Assembly: GCA_964017125.1 (NCBI GenBank)
Contig: OZ024912.1
Location: 65,583,890-65,647,889 of the forward strand
Length of the DNA stretch: 64,000 bases
Source: Flabesymbios commensalis
Taxonomy: Eukaryota > Annelida > Polychaeta > Terebellida > Flabelligeridae
Direction of reading: 5' to 3'
Numbering within the stretch: the stretch's first letter is position 1; the number at the start of each line of letters is the position of its first letter. This document shows, piece after piece, positions 51,838 to 63,459 of the stretch. The notes beneath the pieces are model-generated. The model had not been told where the DNA came from. It ran no database searches and saw only the letters and a program-made list of their open reading frames with translations. Made by a program: the position numbers and the translations under genes.

Positions 51838-54800
51838 TGTATATCATATATGCATAATAATATGACAAATAGGTCAAAGTTCATAACTCAATAGGTTTAT
51901 TGTCATACCTCCACGGTCTAACAGGTTTATTGTCACTTTTTGCCAGCTTCAAATGACGGAAAAATATGTCAATTTATGAAAAATGGTCATCTGAAAAATT
52001 CAATTATTTGATTGACTCAGCATCTATCACAAACTATTTTGTGAATTTGAGTGTCATTTTATTCGGTCTGAAAATAGCTTGAATCCATAGATAAACGGTT
52101 CCAGCAGCGGTAAGGTTGAGTGATTTGTTTGCATAGATTTATAAGTCATTGCACAGTGCTAAGCATTTTTTTAAATTTTCACCCAATTGAAGTTGTGTCT
52201 CGCTGACGCGATCCACAACTTCAATTGGGTGAAAATTTTGCCCAACAGTAAATCCCCCGGACGCATTCAGTACATCGTTCTGTTTTATACAGTGTAGAAT
52301 TGTTGCCACCTCGCCCTCGCCCTTGGATCACTTACCTCATTCTGTGCACTGAGATCTGCGTTTCTGTTGAGAAGCTCTGCCACCATGCCCTCGTGGCCGT
52401 TAATCACGGCAATCATCAAAGCCGTCTTGTTATCCTTGTCTCTCGTGTCAATGTGCGCTCCACTTCTAATCAGTAAACTGGCTAATGCCTTGTTGCCATT
52501 TGTAGAGGCTGATAACACACATAATTTCAGGATAACAAAATTCAACTGATTCTGAAAGCTTATTATAGCATAATTAGATGAAAAATAGGAATTCATATTA
52601 AATCCAGAGGGCGAATATTTCTGAAACAAAACCTATGAGCCCGTCACACCACCTGTTATGTGATTAAGCTGAAGCAAATAATTCATCGGACATCCAAATA
52701 GTCCTAAATTGGGCCAGGTGTCACCATGAATGTAGCGCTGTAACAGATCCACCTCCACGTATTACTATACTGTCTCCTAGTAAGAAAATACATAATATAT
52801 AGATATTCTAAAAATCTCCTTGTGCAAGCTTTGAGGGTGATGTCATTTTCCGGGATACGTTAATCATGTTAATTCGAGGACCTTCATATATAGTCTAAGG
52901 CTATGCAACATAAATTAATTATAACTATGCCGAATAGCGCCGCGCGCATCAGCAATACTATTCAAATGTAACGCAATATACATATATATTGTCATTCTAG
53001 AAATGTTTTTTTGGGGGGGAAATACTTTTCTTGATAAACAAAAAAAAGGAAAAAAATAAACACACGTCTGATAAATTCAGGGATGACGTCAAACGCCGTG
53101 TAAATACAGTATATGCATGAGGCACAATGTTAGTTTAGAGTTGGACCACTGTCATCGCACATAATTAATGTTTTTCATGGAAGATTTCTGATACGCGCGG
53201 GAAAACCATTCACTGAAAGTGAACAAAATCAAGGCGAGTGATAAATATGTATACTTGATTAGAATCAGTTACACTTGGTCTTAATCTGATATTGCTGAGT
53301 GTGTTGATTTAATACACTTGAGATAACGTCTAGTACCGCCTTTACTTTACTCAACCAAAATACATCTGGTCATCTTTGCACTTCTCTTAATATATACTTA
53401 ATATATTCTCTAGTATATACTACAATGTCGTATCAGTTCATACTTCTTGGTCGTGTGTAATGTATCATTTTATATTTTAAAATACAGTCACTACTTTTTA
53501 ATGTTGGGTTATAAATATGTTATTGCATGTGAGTCATGCACATATGTTTTACATATAGTGTCAAGGACAGTATAATTAGCGGCATAGCCTAGTCCTTACG
53601 ACAATGTTGGCCGACACTAGGGCTTTATAACTATTTGAAATTCTAGTATGAAGTAATCACCCATGGTATTATTATTAAGCTAAGATTTGAATGCTGCCTT
53701 ACAATCGCGATGTACGTTGCCAATGGGCGGACCGATGGTGATCCAGCGTTGAGTAGAATCTCTGTATCAATATGGTTATAAATTATTCGTGAAAACCGTG
53801 ACACGGAAATGGTTGAGTGATGATCCATTAGGATGATAGTTTTCTCGATAATCACAATCCCGTTCTAACGGAGCACGTGATTGATCACTTGGTATTAGCA
53901 AGTTCTCAATGATTTATTTTGCCCTTGACCCTTTAAGCCCTAACGATGCAATAAAGCATCATTTCGCATCTCTGAAGAATGGCTAATTTCCTGAAACCTG
54001 GTGGTTTTAGAACAAAAAATTACATGGAACTGTTTTTTTTTTTAAAAAACAGTATATTTTTTCATTTGTCACCCACTTCAAGTCATCTTCATCCCCTACA
54101 AGTCGAGAATTGCGACAGCAATTCATTCGCGGCTTGTAGTGGATGAAGATGACGATGGTGAACTCGGGATTGAAAGGGTTAAAGCGCTGAAATATTTTTG
54201 TATAAACTATGGGGACCAAAGGTTTTTTTTTAAATTGAAATCATCATAAAATTTAGACGTCAGAATCTGACGTCTATTGACGTATAAAGTAGGTGCCCGC
54301 GCTTAAAAGGTTTAAAATAATAGTAACTGCATGTGGATACAATAAACATTTTTTTTAAATCGTCTTACTTTTCACATATTATTAACTCCCATCACTGACA
54401 TAATCAACATTTCAATGGAAACTAGTACATTTCCACACAACTTCAAACAAGCTAATGTAAGACCAAAATGCTACTTAAACATCATATCTTCTTAAAAACC
54501 AACTTGACTTTCATTTCCAAAATCTTAGAGAAGGTGGTAGCCAATCGGCTGCAAGCGATATAAAAAATAACTATCTATCTAAACAACTACAATCAGCCTA
54601 CAGGAAACATCATTCTACTGAAACAGGGTTCCCAGCATTCCATGGAAACAAAATTCCCTGATTTTCCCTGACTTTTCCCTGATGAATTTTCGAAATGCCA
54701 TGATACTGTTATAGGTCAAATTCACCACAGCCACCTGAAGCGAGAGACAGAAAAGGAGGGATTTCCACACCAAAAGGCCACCATTGCCAATTATTATTAT

Positions 54801-57800
54801 TCAGTGAATATGTCATTTGGTTATGAAAAAAACTACAGCCTGATGGCACAACCACTTTCTCTTTCGGGCAAGTGAACATGATGAAATTCCCTGACTTTTC
54901 CCTGATTTGCAGACCTTTTCCCAAATTCCATGATTTTTCCCCAACTGGAAAACTGTTCGACCATGTTGACTTGTCGGCTCATTCGACACCATTGACCTTC
55001 AATAAATAGACTCTCAGACTTATATGGAATATCTAGGCAGGATCAAATTTGGTTTTCATCTTATTTGGAAAATATGCACCAATCCGTAAAAATTAAACAC
55101 ACTCTTATCAGATTAGGTCACACTCTCATATGGAGCCCGGGTTCACTGTGTGCGAGTGAAAGTGTGGTGCACTCACCTAGTCTGAGTAGAGGTGTCCATC
55201 CGTTACAATCTTTCAGATGTAGGTCCGCCTCGTCATCTATCATGTGTTGAATTAGCTCCGTGTTTTCGCTGTGCATGGCCCAGTGCAGCGCGGTAGAGCC
55301 GCCATTGTCCTGAATGGAGTATTTGGCACCGCGCACACGCAGCTCTTTGCAGATGATCGTCTTGCCCGCAAATGCTGCCAGCATTAACCTAATAAACGGA
55401 GAATAAAACATAATGTTCATAGGGAAATCGTCGCTGTGGGATGCAGCGATAAACATTATGGTCAGGGGTTTTGGTCAGTGTACAGGTGCTTATAGTGTTA
55501 TCGGTATAGCCACATGTAGTTATATAGATTATATATATTTATTGACGACGGGTAGTCTGTGTAGACTTATGCGTCATTAAAATCAACAGTACATTATATG
55601 ATACAGTGCATAATATGATAAAATAGAAAGTGGTATAAATATATGTACAAGTATTTAAATGATTTAAAATAATTAAAATCAATATACATGTTAATATTAT
55701 ATACATGATAGATATATGTCTCCCGCACCAAAAACAGAGATAAAATAACTGCTATTACTAAAAATAGTAGCAATTTTTTTTGGATATAACTAGAGTATAT
55801 TTTGTTATGTAAAAACACACTATGTATTAATAAGTATGTATTAAAACATTATAATGACATATTAATAATAAAGATAGCCAGCAATAGCTATTAATATATG
55901 TGTGGTCATTCCAGATGAAAAAGTACGTAACAGCGATAGTAATGGCGGATAAAATAATCATTTGTATCAAAGATAATCATGATACTTAGCTATTCACGAA
56001 GAACATGGCACTAACAAAACAATATTCTTATTTGCTTTTGATTACTGATTAAATCGTACAGCTTTCACTCACGACCTAGTTAATACCACATATTCGAAGT
56101 TGACATGGAACAAAAACATTCTCGACCTCATAGAGAGATTCAGCAGACTTAGCATTTCTGAAATCATCCATAAGGCCCCACTTCGTCTGATAACAAAGGT
56201 GATGGGAACGTCCCTAAAAAAATTCCGAGACAACAGTCGTCTTGATATGTGGCAATTCTGTAAAACGTAGTGACGTCACTCTGTGAGAACAAGGTTATAT
56301 AAGACCCCCTCCCCCATACTTCATTCTGTGAAACTCAGTGACGTCACTCGATGAAAACAAGGTTATATAAGAGCCCTCCTCCATATTTCATTGTATTAGC
56401 CAGCTCGGTGAAAACAAAGGCGGTCAAGGTCATTGGATTTAACGGAATACGCTCAGTCAGGTCATGAAATATGGATGATATAGAAACAGGTGACTTATGA
56501 TTTATCCAGATAACAATGTAATGTAATAGCAATAATAATGACATGATGACGCATAATAATAATTGTTCATGTCATTCACGCAGGATAAGGCACTCACATA
56601 GAAACATTGTAGCTTATTTTAATTAATGATTAATTGATAATATTTTTAATCACGACTTAGTTAATATCACATACTCGGTGTTGCATGTAAAATTTTCAGT
56701 GTGACTACGCAATCAGGAGCAAAATAAAACGCAAGTCACTGTTTTGTGTAGGCCCCCTATAACACTTCACAGGGCAATTGCTTAACAACATTTACCATGG
56801 TATGCCTGTTATCAATAGCGGTCTAATGGTGTTTAATGGTGTTAATGCGATACTTTAACATGTTTAGGTGGTAATATTGTGAGAGTGAGACGACAAAAAA
56901 ATTAAAGCGGGAACGATGTAGAATAAAAATAGTTATTTAAACTTCAACTGTTGTTATACGAAATTAAAAAATAAACCATACTTGCACTGGAATGGCATCA
57001 CAATTTTACTTAAATCATGAATTCGATATTCAAATAAAAACATATACATCGTATTCAATTTTTTCTACGATAACTTGATCTCTTTGCAAATTGTATACTT
57101 ATAAAAAGTAATTACACTTCGCCCGCCAAGTTATTTAACTGCATTTTTCACCGACTTAACGTTGAGTCTCGCTTCAAGTGAGTGTAAATTATTTTGATTT
57201 GTCAAAAATATTGTTTTAACAGTTTATAATTCCCTAACGGTAAAGTTGTTTTATATTAAACACACTAATTCAAAGGCATATTTCTATTTACGCTAGATAT
57301 GGCTACTAGAGTACTGTGATTGATTTTGTTGACATTGAACCTCTACAATGATCATGATGATGATATCAGCCACATGCCCCCAGCAAACACGAGACATTGA
57401 GCCAATGACTTGGGCCACCCACCCCACCTTGGGCCACCGTCGTGTTTGCTGGGGATTCTCGTTCATTTGTTTACATAATCATGTTCTGTAAGAAGATCAC
57501 CACAGCGTGTCACCCAATCACCTGTGCTGTGACATGTTCGGTTTAACCTAATTATCGCCGGGATACCGTCTAATCAACTGTGTCGTGACATGTCCGTTTT
57601 CATAGCGTCATCATCCACTGCCCGATATCTGTCCATTATTACATGACCCCCCACAACGCTGAATTATTTCTGCATAAACCATGAAGACCAACGGGTTTTT
57701 TCAATTTGAAATCACCATAAATGTTTTATTTAGCTCTTTCCGTTTCATTTGAATACCAGTGTTATGGGTCTACGACTATTTAAAATATTTTAATTTTTCA

Positions 57801-60800
57801 GGGCGGGTAACGTCTACAGACGTCAGATTCTGACGTATAACGACGGTCCTCGCGCTGAAAAGGGCTAATACTTGTCTGGACGGGGTGAACCAACGACGGG
57901 TTGAGGTTGACATAACATGGTGCAGGTTGGCCCAACCACGGCACGTCGTTGGTGTTTCGTCTCCCCTAAAAGTTGGCTAACGTAGACACGATTCGTCGCT
58001 GGTATATGTCCACTATGTCACCTATGATAACTACTGTATACAGACATAACAAACGACTCTCATGCGCACTCCTCTTGTAGATCAAGTATGTCGTTAATAA
58101 CACGTGAACCTCAAAAGGCATTATTCCACCCACAGATCAAAATCGTAACCAGTATGTATATGCCTATTATAGATGATAAATATTATCTCTAGATCTGATT
58201 CTTGTCTAAACTGCTATCAATTTATCACTTTTCCGAACGAGACGAAAGTATAAAACTACATAAATCTATAAGGTGTGTGAATGGTGATCAATTTTAACTT
58301 ATGAATATTGATATCAAGACGTGTCAACGGCTCATAAACAAGACCTAGTTGAACGATAACCCGAGAGGTCACTACAGAAATCCTGATTTACTTCATCGCC
58401 TTCAGATTTAGATATTCTATGATAAATATGCATGGTCGCCTTCTCTATCAGGCAGACAAACCTAATTCTGTCAACCTATTTCTAGACACCCGAACATGAT
58501 TTTATGCAGAATTAAACATATAACTAGATTGCCTGTTGCTGAATAAACGTGGAATCAATTTCGACTGTCAGAATAAGACGCCTGGTTGAGCAATCATGGG
58601 GGTTTGGTTTTTTGCCTAAAGCGCACCATATTCGAGATAGATCTACCGGCCGTTTTGAATTTTGTCGGCCACTTTGGAGTTTAGTAAATTCTGTTTGGAT
58701 TGCGTTCTGTACTTAGTTGAGTTGACTTATTTTTAGCCTCGGACGCACAGTGTCGAGATAAAGGTAGACCCCAATTATAGTATGCCATTTTCTAATGTGA
58801 TTTCTTCCCATTAAATTTTCTCGAGATCTGGGTAAGTGGGTGACAATAGCATATTTCATTGTACCATAATGCAACCAGCAATGGTGTCCTATATAATTAT
58901 GTGATCCTAAACCGGGCCCCAAATGTCACTCTTTTTTAGCCTCAGATGCACCGTTTTCGATGTTACCGTTCTTCACCGATGTAATGTCCTAATGTTATTC
59001 CAGATTCAGATTGTTTCATAACAAATACAGCTATAATTCACATATAGAGAACAACATTACATACATTTGAGCATTATGGGAATTTCATTGGCATTTTCTT
59101 GATATTTAACCCCACGGTACTCGTGCGCTACTGACCCCTAAAAAATATACAGCGCACTTCTATGAGTACCCAAGGATTATTGTGTCTAAATTAAAAGCCT
59201 ATTGGAAGATAAATGGACTTAAAATTTACGACCAAAGAATTAAACTGACTAAAACGTAGCTTGGACGTAGGTATACCAGTACATACGTCTAAACTAATTA
59301 ATTCAGGATATATGGAAGGTTGACATTTTGTGAATACATAGTTATTTTTATATCTTGCTCTGTAAAAAAAATCCATTATAAATAGAATATATACTTAATA
59401 CATAGGAGAGATTAAAATGTGCTAAACATAACAGCCATCAAAGTATAATTTATCATCATAGAGACATTTTGTTTTCAGAATAATGATGTATTTAAACATT
59501 TGGCAGTCTCACAAGAACATATGACACTCCAGTATGCCTAGTACAAGGCTAACACAATATATGTGATTGCGAGGTGAAAGGCCATCTTATGGTGGAATTA
59601 CCGCATAAGGTTAACAATCAGGTGTTACATTTGATTCAGAGTTCAATTGTGTAATATTATCTAATACATCCTAATCCTCTTCACGTGTTAACACTCCTGA
59701 CCCGGTGACACCAGTTTAGCCTTTCTATTTACTGAAGACGTTTTAAGCGTTACTTGACGAGAACAAAGATAAGCATATAACATATAAAACGCGAATAAGA
59801 TGTAAAATAAGCGTTTTGAAGCTCCCTTTTATCTAAAAAGGTAATTAACATGGGTTGAAATTTCGACATCGGAGCACTCGACATTGCAGTATAGAGGAAA
59901 AGTGAAATTATTTTGCTATATCCCTAGTCTGAAATGTTAGCTCTATTTTGGGCTAATTGTGTCGCACAGTAGGCATAAGCGTACAAATAGTGGGTGCATT
60001 GTCACAGAGCAAGGAGATTGAAGAAATAAAATCTACAAGAAATTCAATATCCAGTTGGTAGAAGAGAGGAGAAGCTTAAAATTTTGGTGCAGCCACTTGT
60101 AAATTTGGTACTACTTGTCCTGCCTGGATAACTCGATGCCCAGGCTACTCCAGTGTTTATCCTAAGTCTGGTTTGTGCTGATTATATCCCGAGATACAGT
60201 GGAAATGTTGTGACGGTTGTAGCATTGGTATGCCATCAACTATGCCCTTTTCTATTCAAAATAATTATGCCCGTTGCGATAATATTAAAGGATAGTAAGA
60301 GAACGAGTACATACAGGTTACGTACGGTACGTTGATTGACATGGTTAGCATTGAAAGGGTAGACGTCGTAAAAGATAAGGTATGTTTGCAGTTTAAGTCA
60401 CCCGTTATGCAGACAGAATATGATGGGGCAATATCCGTGATCAAGATGTCTCCTTAAGTACCGATATTATCAAATAATCACCACTGGAACAATGAATAAT
60501 GACTTTTTTTTCTTCATGCGTATACAATAAGATAGCAGAGCAAGAAATAATCATGAAAGCAAGTGTTAGATAGTGATGCGGTTGGCCATTATTGACTGCT
60601 AAACTAACAAACTGGTACCTTATAAATACGGTGTGTATCGTAGCCACAAATCAAAATTTCAAGTGAGCGAAAAACAATCGTAAATGTTGGAGGTAAGTCA
60701 CTTTTTAAGAGTTAACGGATTGGAAGTAAGAAGCATTGTGTTCCCAGAAGAGTTGCTCGGTAACTGGACTAGATAAATAGTAACGAGGTTTCAACTGCAA

Positions 60801-61610
60801 ATAACCTTTTAATCGCCGGTCCCGATTATACTTTGTTTTTTATTAGCAAATGATTAAGGATCATCTTTTAAATATGTTAATGATAACACGTGACATCAAT
60901 CATTTTGTAAAATACCTATAATTTTCACTCATTTGAAGTTGTGTGTCGCGTCAGCGAGACACAACTTCAAGTGAGTGCAAATTCCACTAAAACAATTGGG
61001 CGGTTCCCAGACGTATATACAATTAGTATGTCTGTGTCTTATTTGATCTACATTCAGCGAACACAATGGTAATTTTCGCTCATTTAAGTTGTGTACCGCG
61101 ATAGCCAGTTACTACTACAATGCGCGAAAATTTTCAGCGTAATCAAAGTATTAAGTCAGTCTTGATAGAGGATTTATTAATAATAACGTTGTGCTAAATA
61201 TGAGACACAATACTTATCTTGAAGTATGCCCAATCCCTGCCTTTTTGACCCATTGCAGAGATTGTAAATTTATCAGCGCAAACATGTATGACACTTGACA
61301 TAGTGAAAGAAGACATGATACAAACCTTGCAAACCTTTTAAAATAACTTTCAAACTTCCTAACATCTTTAAATTAATACACAGTTCTGGAATTATTTTCT
61401 GATACACAAGATGTTGTCTGTGACCAGGTTTAATTTATCGAATTGTCCTCAAATTACTGCAAGTGGTAAAATCATGAATTTGTTTATGCTGATTGACGTT
61501 GTTTAATTGTTTTTATAGTTCTAAATAATATCATCAGAACTTACGCTGTTTTTCCATCCCCATTCTGTGCGTTTATACTAGCACCATTATCCGACAGTAT
61601 CTCCACCATT
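50849..61610 (-). CDS. FANK1: FANK1 homologue, C-terminal ankyrin-repeat half
   Basis: Five - strand exons join in phase: 61610-61545, 55388-55177, 52508-52336, 51597-51553, 50905-50849 (stop), about 183 residues. The read-through gives MVEILSDNGASINAQNGDGK-TALMLAAFAGK, RVRGAKYSIQDNGGSTALHW, NGWTPLLRL-ASTNGNKALA, SLLIRSGAHIDTRDKDNKTA, LMIAVINGHEGMVAELLNRN and QNE-YGKTAYEMAKSMEKR. Order, spacing and wording follow the ankyrin repeats of FANK1, including the unusual TALHW and GWTPL repeats. FANK1 is a nuclear fibronectin-III plus ankyrin protein studied in vertebrate testis. The fibronectin domain and first ankyrin repeat were not found up to the right edge. The last exon (ending HMERQGIKQY) is the least certain. 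All introns are GT-AG. Confidence 0.85.
50983..51073. repeat. Near-perfect palindrome of about 91 bp (GGATCC type)
   Basis: ACCATATCGTCGCCTCGGAG onward to GCCACTC, loop TAAC, then the complement ending CGACGATATGGT. The arms extend further than in the sister copy at 41966-42043. It lies in the intron between the last two FANK1-like coding exons. Confidence 0.9.
51553..51597 (-). CDS. FANK1: FANK1-like exon (last ankyrin helix pair)
   Basis: YGKTAYEMAKSMEKR, flanked by TTTTTTACAG and CGA/GTGAGT on the - strand. Phase 0 at both ends. Confidence 0.8.
51805..51853. repeat. (AT)n microsatellite
   Basis: Near-continuous AT dinucleotides. Confidence 0.9.
52173..52238. repeat. Palindrome of the TTTTCACCC..TTGAAGTTG family with matched arm variants
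   Basis: Arms AAATTTTCACCCAATTGAAG and CTTCAATTGGGTGAAAATTT. Most other family members have CACTTG/CAAGTG where this one has CAATTG on both arms. It lies 98 bp downstream, on the - strand, of the FANK1-like exon that ends at 52336. Confidence 0.85.
52336..52508 (-). CDS. FANK1: FANK1-like exon (ankyrin repeats)
   Basis: ASTNGNKALASLLIRSGAHI then DTRDKDNKTALMIAVINGHE and GMVAELLNRNADLSAQNE. Acceptor ATCAG, donor GAG/GTAAGT. Confidence 0.9.
52640..53928. other. Intronic stretch with no recognised feature
   Basis: AT-rich FANK1-like intron sequence; no transposon ends or RNA gene recognised. Confidence 0.45.
53929..54178 (-). mobile_element. piggyBac-like MITE with a CTACAAG palindrome
   Basis: Reverse-oriented sister of 42803-43046. 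Ends CCCTTTAAGCCCTAACGATG and CTCGGGATTGAAAGGG, TTGA left and TTAA right (54179-54182). The palindrome at about 54083-54153 has TCCCCTACAAGTCGAGAATT. Its right TTAA is shared with the next element. Confidence 0.8.
54183..54310 (+). mobile_element. Shortened GACGTC-family MITE
   Basis: Begins AGCGCTGAAATATTTTTGTA straight after the shared TTAA. Contains TTAGACGTCAGAATCTGACG and ends CGCGCTTAAAAGG. It lacks about 100 bp of the family body. Confidence 0.65.
54420..55140 (+). mobile_element. LINE reverse-transcriptase fragment, interrupted by a MITE
   Basis: Before the insert: LTFISKILEKVVANRLQAI, then a frame change to QSAYRKHHSTET-like sequence. After the insert: a DLSA..DTID-like block near 54968 and WFSSYLENMHQSVKIKHTLI at about 55051-55110. 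It is broken in several frames. The remnant ends about 35 bp from the FANK1-like exon at 55177-55388. Confidence 0.75.
54624..54952. mobile_element. hAT-like MITE nested in the LINE fragment
   Basis: Starts CAGGGTTCCCAGCATTCCAT. Direct repeats of AATTCCCTGACTTTTCCCTG lie near both ends (54650-54685 and 54884-54908). The right end, read inward, is a weak match (CAGTTTTCCAG). LINE sequence resumes on the right. Confidence 0.5.
55177..55388 (-). CDS. FANK1: FANK1-like exon (ankyrin repeats)
   Basis: LMLAAFAGKTIICKELRVRG to CNGWTPLLRL. Acceptor TTATTAG; donor CTAG/GTGAGT. A split alanine codon joins the upstream exon into GKTALMLAAF. Confidence 0.9.
55500..56240. other. AT-rich FANK1-like intron, nothing recognised
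   Basis: Low-complexity AT-rich sequence up to the promoter-like repeat at 56255. Confidence 0.45.
56255..56392 (+). promoter_or_regulatory. Two tandem promoter-like modules: CRE plus TATA, 68-bp period
   Basis: TGACGTCA at 56271-56278 and 56339-56346, each followed 25 bp later by TATATAAG at 56296-56303 and 56364-56371. The whole 68-bp module (AAC..AGTGACGTCACTC, AACAAGGTTATATAAGA, C-rich, CATA.TTCATT) is duplicated. The full CRE and TATA in fixed order point to the + strand, antisense to FANK1. TCAAGGTCA follows at about 56428. No + strand ORF follows, so any transcript would be non-coding; promoter activity is inference. Confidence 0.4.
57379..57453. mobile_element. Short hairpin MITE, CCCAGCAAACACGA family
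   Basis: Starts CCCAGCAAACACGA and ends CGTGTTTGCTGGG. The interior ACTTGGGCCACC and CCTTGGGCCACC is a direct repeat. 75 bp. Confidence 0.8.
57650..57864 (+). mobile_element. piggyBac-like MITE, GACGTC family
   Basis: CCCACAACGCTGAATTATTT at left and CGCGCTGAAAAGGG at right, with CTAA after it. Body TATGGGTCTACGAC and TACAGACGTCAGATTCTGAC. Orientation as 35040-35262. Confidence 0.75.
57870..60800. other. Long FANK1-like intron stretch with no gene
   Basis: A weak three-copy repeat (GCCT.....GCAC...TTCGA) stands at 58614, 58736 and 58939. Otherwise AT-rich sequence without recognised elements. Confidence 0.45.
60804..61007 (+). mobile_element. piggyBac-like MITE with the TTGAAGTTGTG palindrome
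   Basis: The left end CCTTTTAATCGCCGG and the body TTAATGATAACACGTGACAT follow 44502-44738. The palindrome at 60922-60985 has arms TTTTCACTCATTTGAAGTTG and CAACTTCAAGTGAGTGCAAA. The right end TTGGGCGGTTCCC is degraded and the TTAA flanks are lost. Confidence 0.7.
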
Positions 61611-61734
61611 CTGTTGGAAAAATATTTAAAAAAATCATATATATATAATTAAATAGATTCATCAATATTTAGAGTACTGATCAAAGATATGCTGCAAAAA
61701 GTCAGTGTTACATGTACTGAGGCACGTATGCTAT

Positions 61735-61830
61735 ATATATAGGCCTATATATATAACATAACCACCATAAAATTAGAATTTATATATATATCCATAGATT
61801 ATATATATATATAAATATCCATAGATTATA
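61735..61830. repeat. AT-rich short tandem repeats
   Basis: TATATATA runs and a two-copy ATATCCATAGATTATA repeat just upstream of the FANK1-like exon at 61610. Confidence 0.7.
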
Positions 61831-62191
61831 ATAAATGAATTCACGATAAGTCAAGGTTCGAATCAAAGCTTACATCCTTCTAGTAAAAATGACAAAATAA
61901 TCGTAAATTGAATTAGAAGACAAATACAAAATCCGCAGTGACACGATGTATTTAAAATCTTAATTGAAAAGAATCAATCCAGACTGAGAAATTTAAAATC
62001 CGAGGAAAGTACGGTACTCTAATTTATTTTTTAATTGAACCCCCCTCTCCCACCCCACGTATCATTATTTCCAAAGTATCGTTAAAAAAAAGACCAAATT
62101 ATGAGAAATATCAAATTAATTTCATTGCTCAGCTTTAACCCAGCATTGGTTCAATATCTCGTCGATACTACAATAGCTCTACTGGGGATCA

Positions 62192-62233
62192 GAAGTTCGT
62201 ATCTGCCACTTTACAAAGCGGCACATACGACCT
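62192..62233. repeat. Degraded palindrome with the CGTATCTGCCACTTT core
   Basis: TTCGTATCTGCCACTTT pairs with AAAGCGGCACATACGA with mismatches. Member of the GTATCTGCCACT core family. Confidence 0.65.
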
Positions 62234-62497
62234 TTTAACCCACAGGACCCGATCTGTGGTGGATATTATCACCTGCGGTGGCAAGTTCATTCAAGTGAAA
62301 TTATAATGACGGATTTGAATTGTATGCCCGGATTACCCACGGTATAACTGAAATATGAATAGCCTAATCCGCTAGAATTAGGCCTACTTATTCAAAGATA
62401 ACTGATTAGATCTTGACCCAGTCTTAGTGCAAGTTGAAACCGGCATTCCATTGGAACCGGACGTATCCAACCAAATCTCTCAGTAAGATACCGTCAT

Positions 62498-62602
62498 CCA
62501 AGCAAACACGAGACATCAAAACGATGTTGGTTCAATGCCCGACGTCGTAGACGGCGGGCCAACATTGAACCAACATTGGTTTAATGTCCCGTGTTTGCTG
62601 GG
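62498..62602. mobile_element. Hairpin MITE, CCCAGCAAACACG family
   Basis: Starts CCAAGCAAACACGAGACAT and ends TGTCCCGTGTTTGCTGGG. Inside, GATGTTGGTTCAATGCCCG and CATTGAACCAACATTGG form the stem. The ORF spanning it (62532-62900) is not supported. Confidence 0.8.
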
Positions 62603-62609
62603 TTAACAT

Positions 62610-63455
62610 TGAACCACAAACAAACAGCAAGTTAATTAGCAAATGATTATATGGATTCCCGGCGTTAATTCTGACATTAAATTGGAACACCTGCCGACTT
62701 TGTAAGTTCCACATGCCCCATAATATCCACATTCCAGAACTCAATCCAACATTGAGCCACCCGTGAAGGTCAACTGTCGCAACACAATAAATTGAAGTGA
62801 TTGAAGTTGAAGTTAAAAAACATTCCCAGCGGCTGCACCGAGCTGCCAAATAAATTGTTTTTACTTTTGTAATGTTGAAAAGCCGTGCGTAATGGGTCAA
62901 GCATTTTCTAATTTAAAATAAATAAATAGAGGCTTTGGAAATGTACTGCTTTATTTACGTATCTAGCTATTGTGTGTTTTATACTACATCTCAAAAGTAA
63001 GTTATGTTTAACCTAGTTGAGAAATTCCAGCGTCAATGGATCGAAAATGTCAAAGAACGATTCATCAGTGATTAATAGGGTGAATGTCTGTTGATGTGGA
63101 TATACAGTCCTGTGCCCAGAAGGGTTACGCTGGATATGTATGCCAGAGTCCACCTTAACAACATCATTTGGTAGGTAAATATTACATGACCGAATATTTA
63201 TTTATTGAATAAATCTCCCGCATCCAAGTATAAGGTTATCATTATTTCCTAATATTACATAAATAACAACTCCGCCAGATTATAATGTGATTATTGTATA
63301 ATTCAACACAGTACAAAAAAAGATTGTGAGGTGAATTGTCAATTTGAAAAGTTAACAAATCTGTAGAATTTCGACATTAATAAGCAAGAGACTTGAAACA
63401 TAATATATAAACGCCGCTAGCAGACAAACAATAGACTACTTTACACAGCTGCACT
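62610..63455. other. Stretch without a supportable gene
   Basis: No ankyrin or fibronectin-III exon of the FANK1 type was found here, although the exon preceding 61610 should lie upstream on this strand. Confidence 0.4.
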
Positions 63456-63459
63456 TAGA

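Noticed and set aside
62532-62900. 122-codon - strand ORF
   Set aside because: Its 3' part is the hairpin MITE at 62498-62602 and the rest shows no family or splice context.
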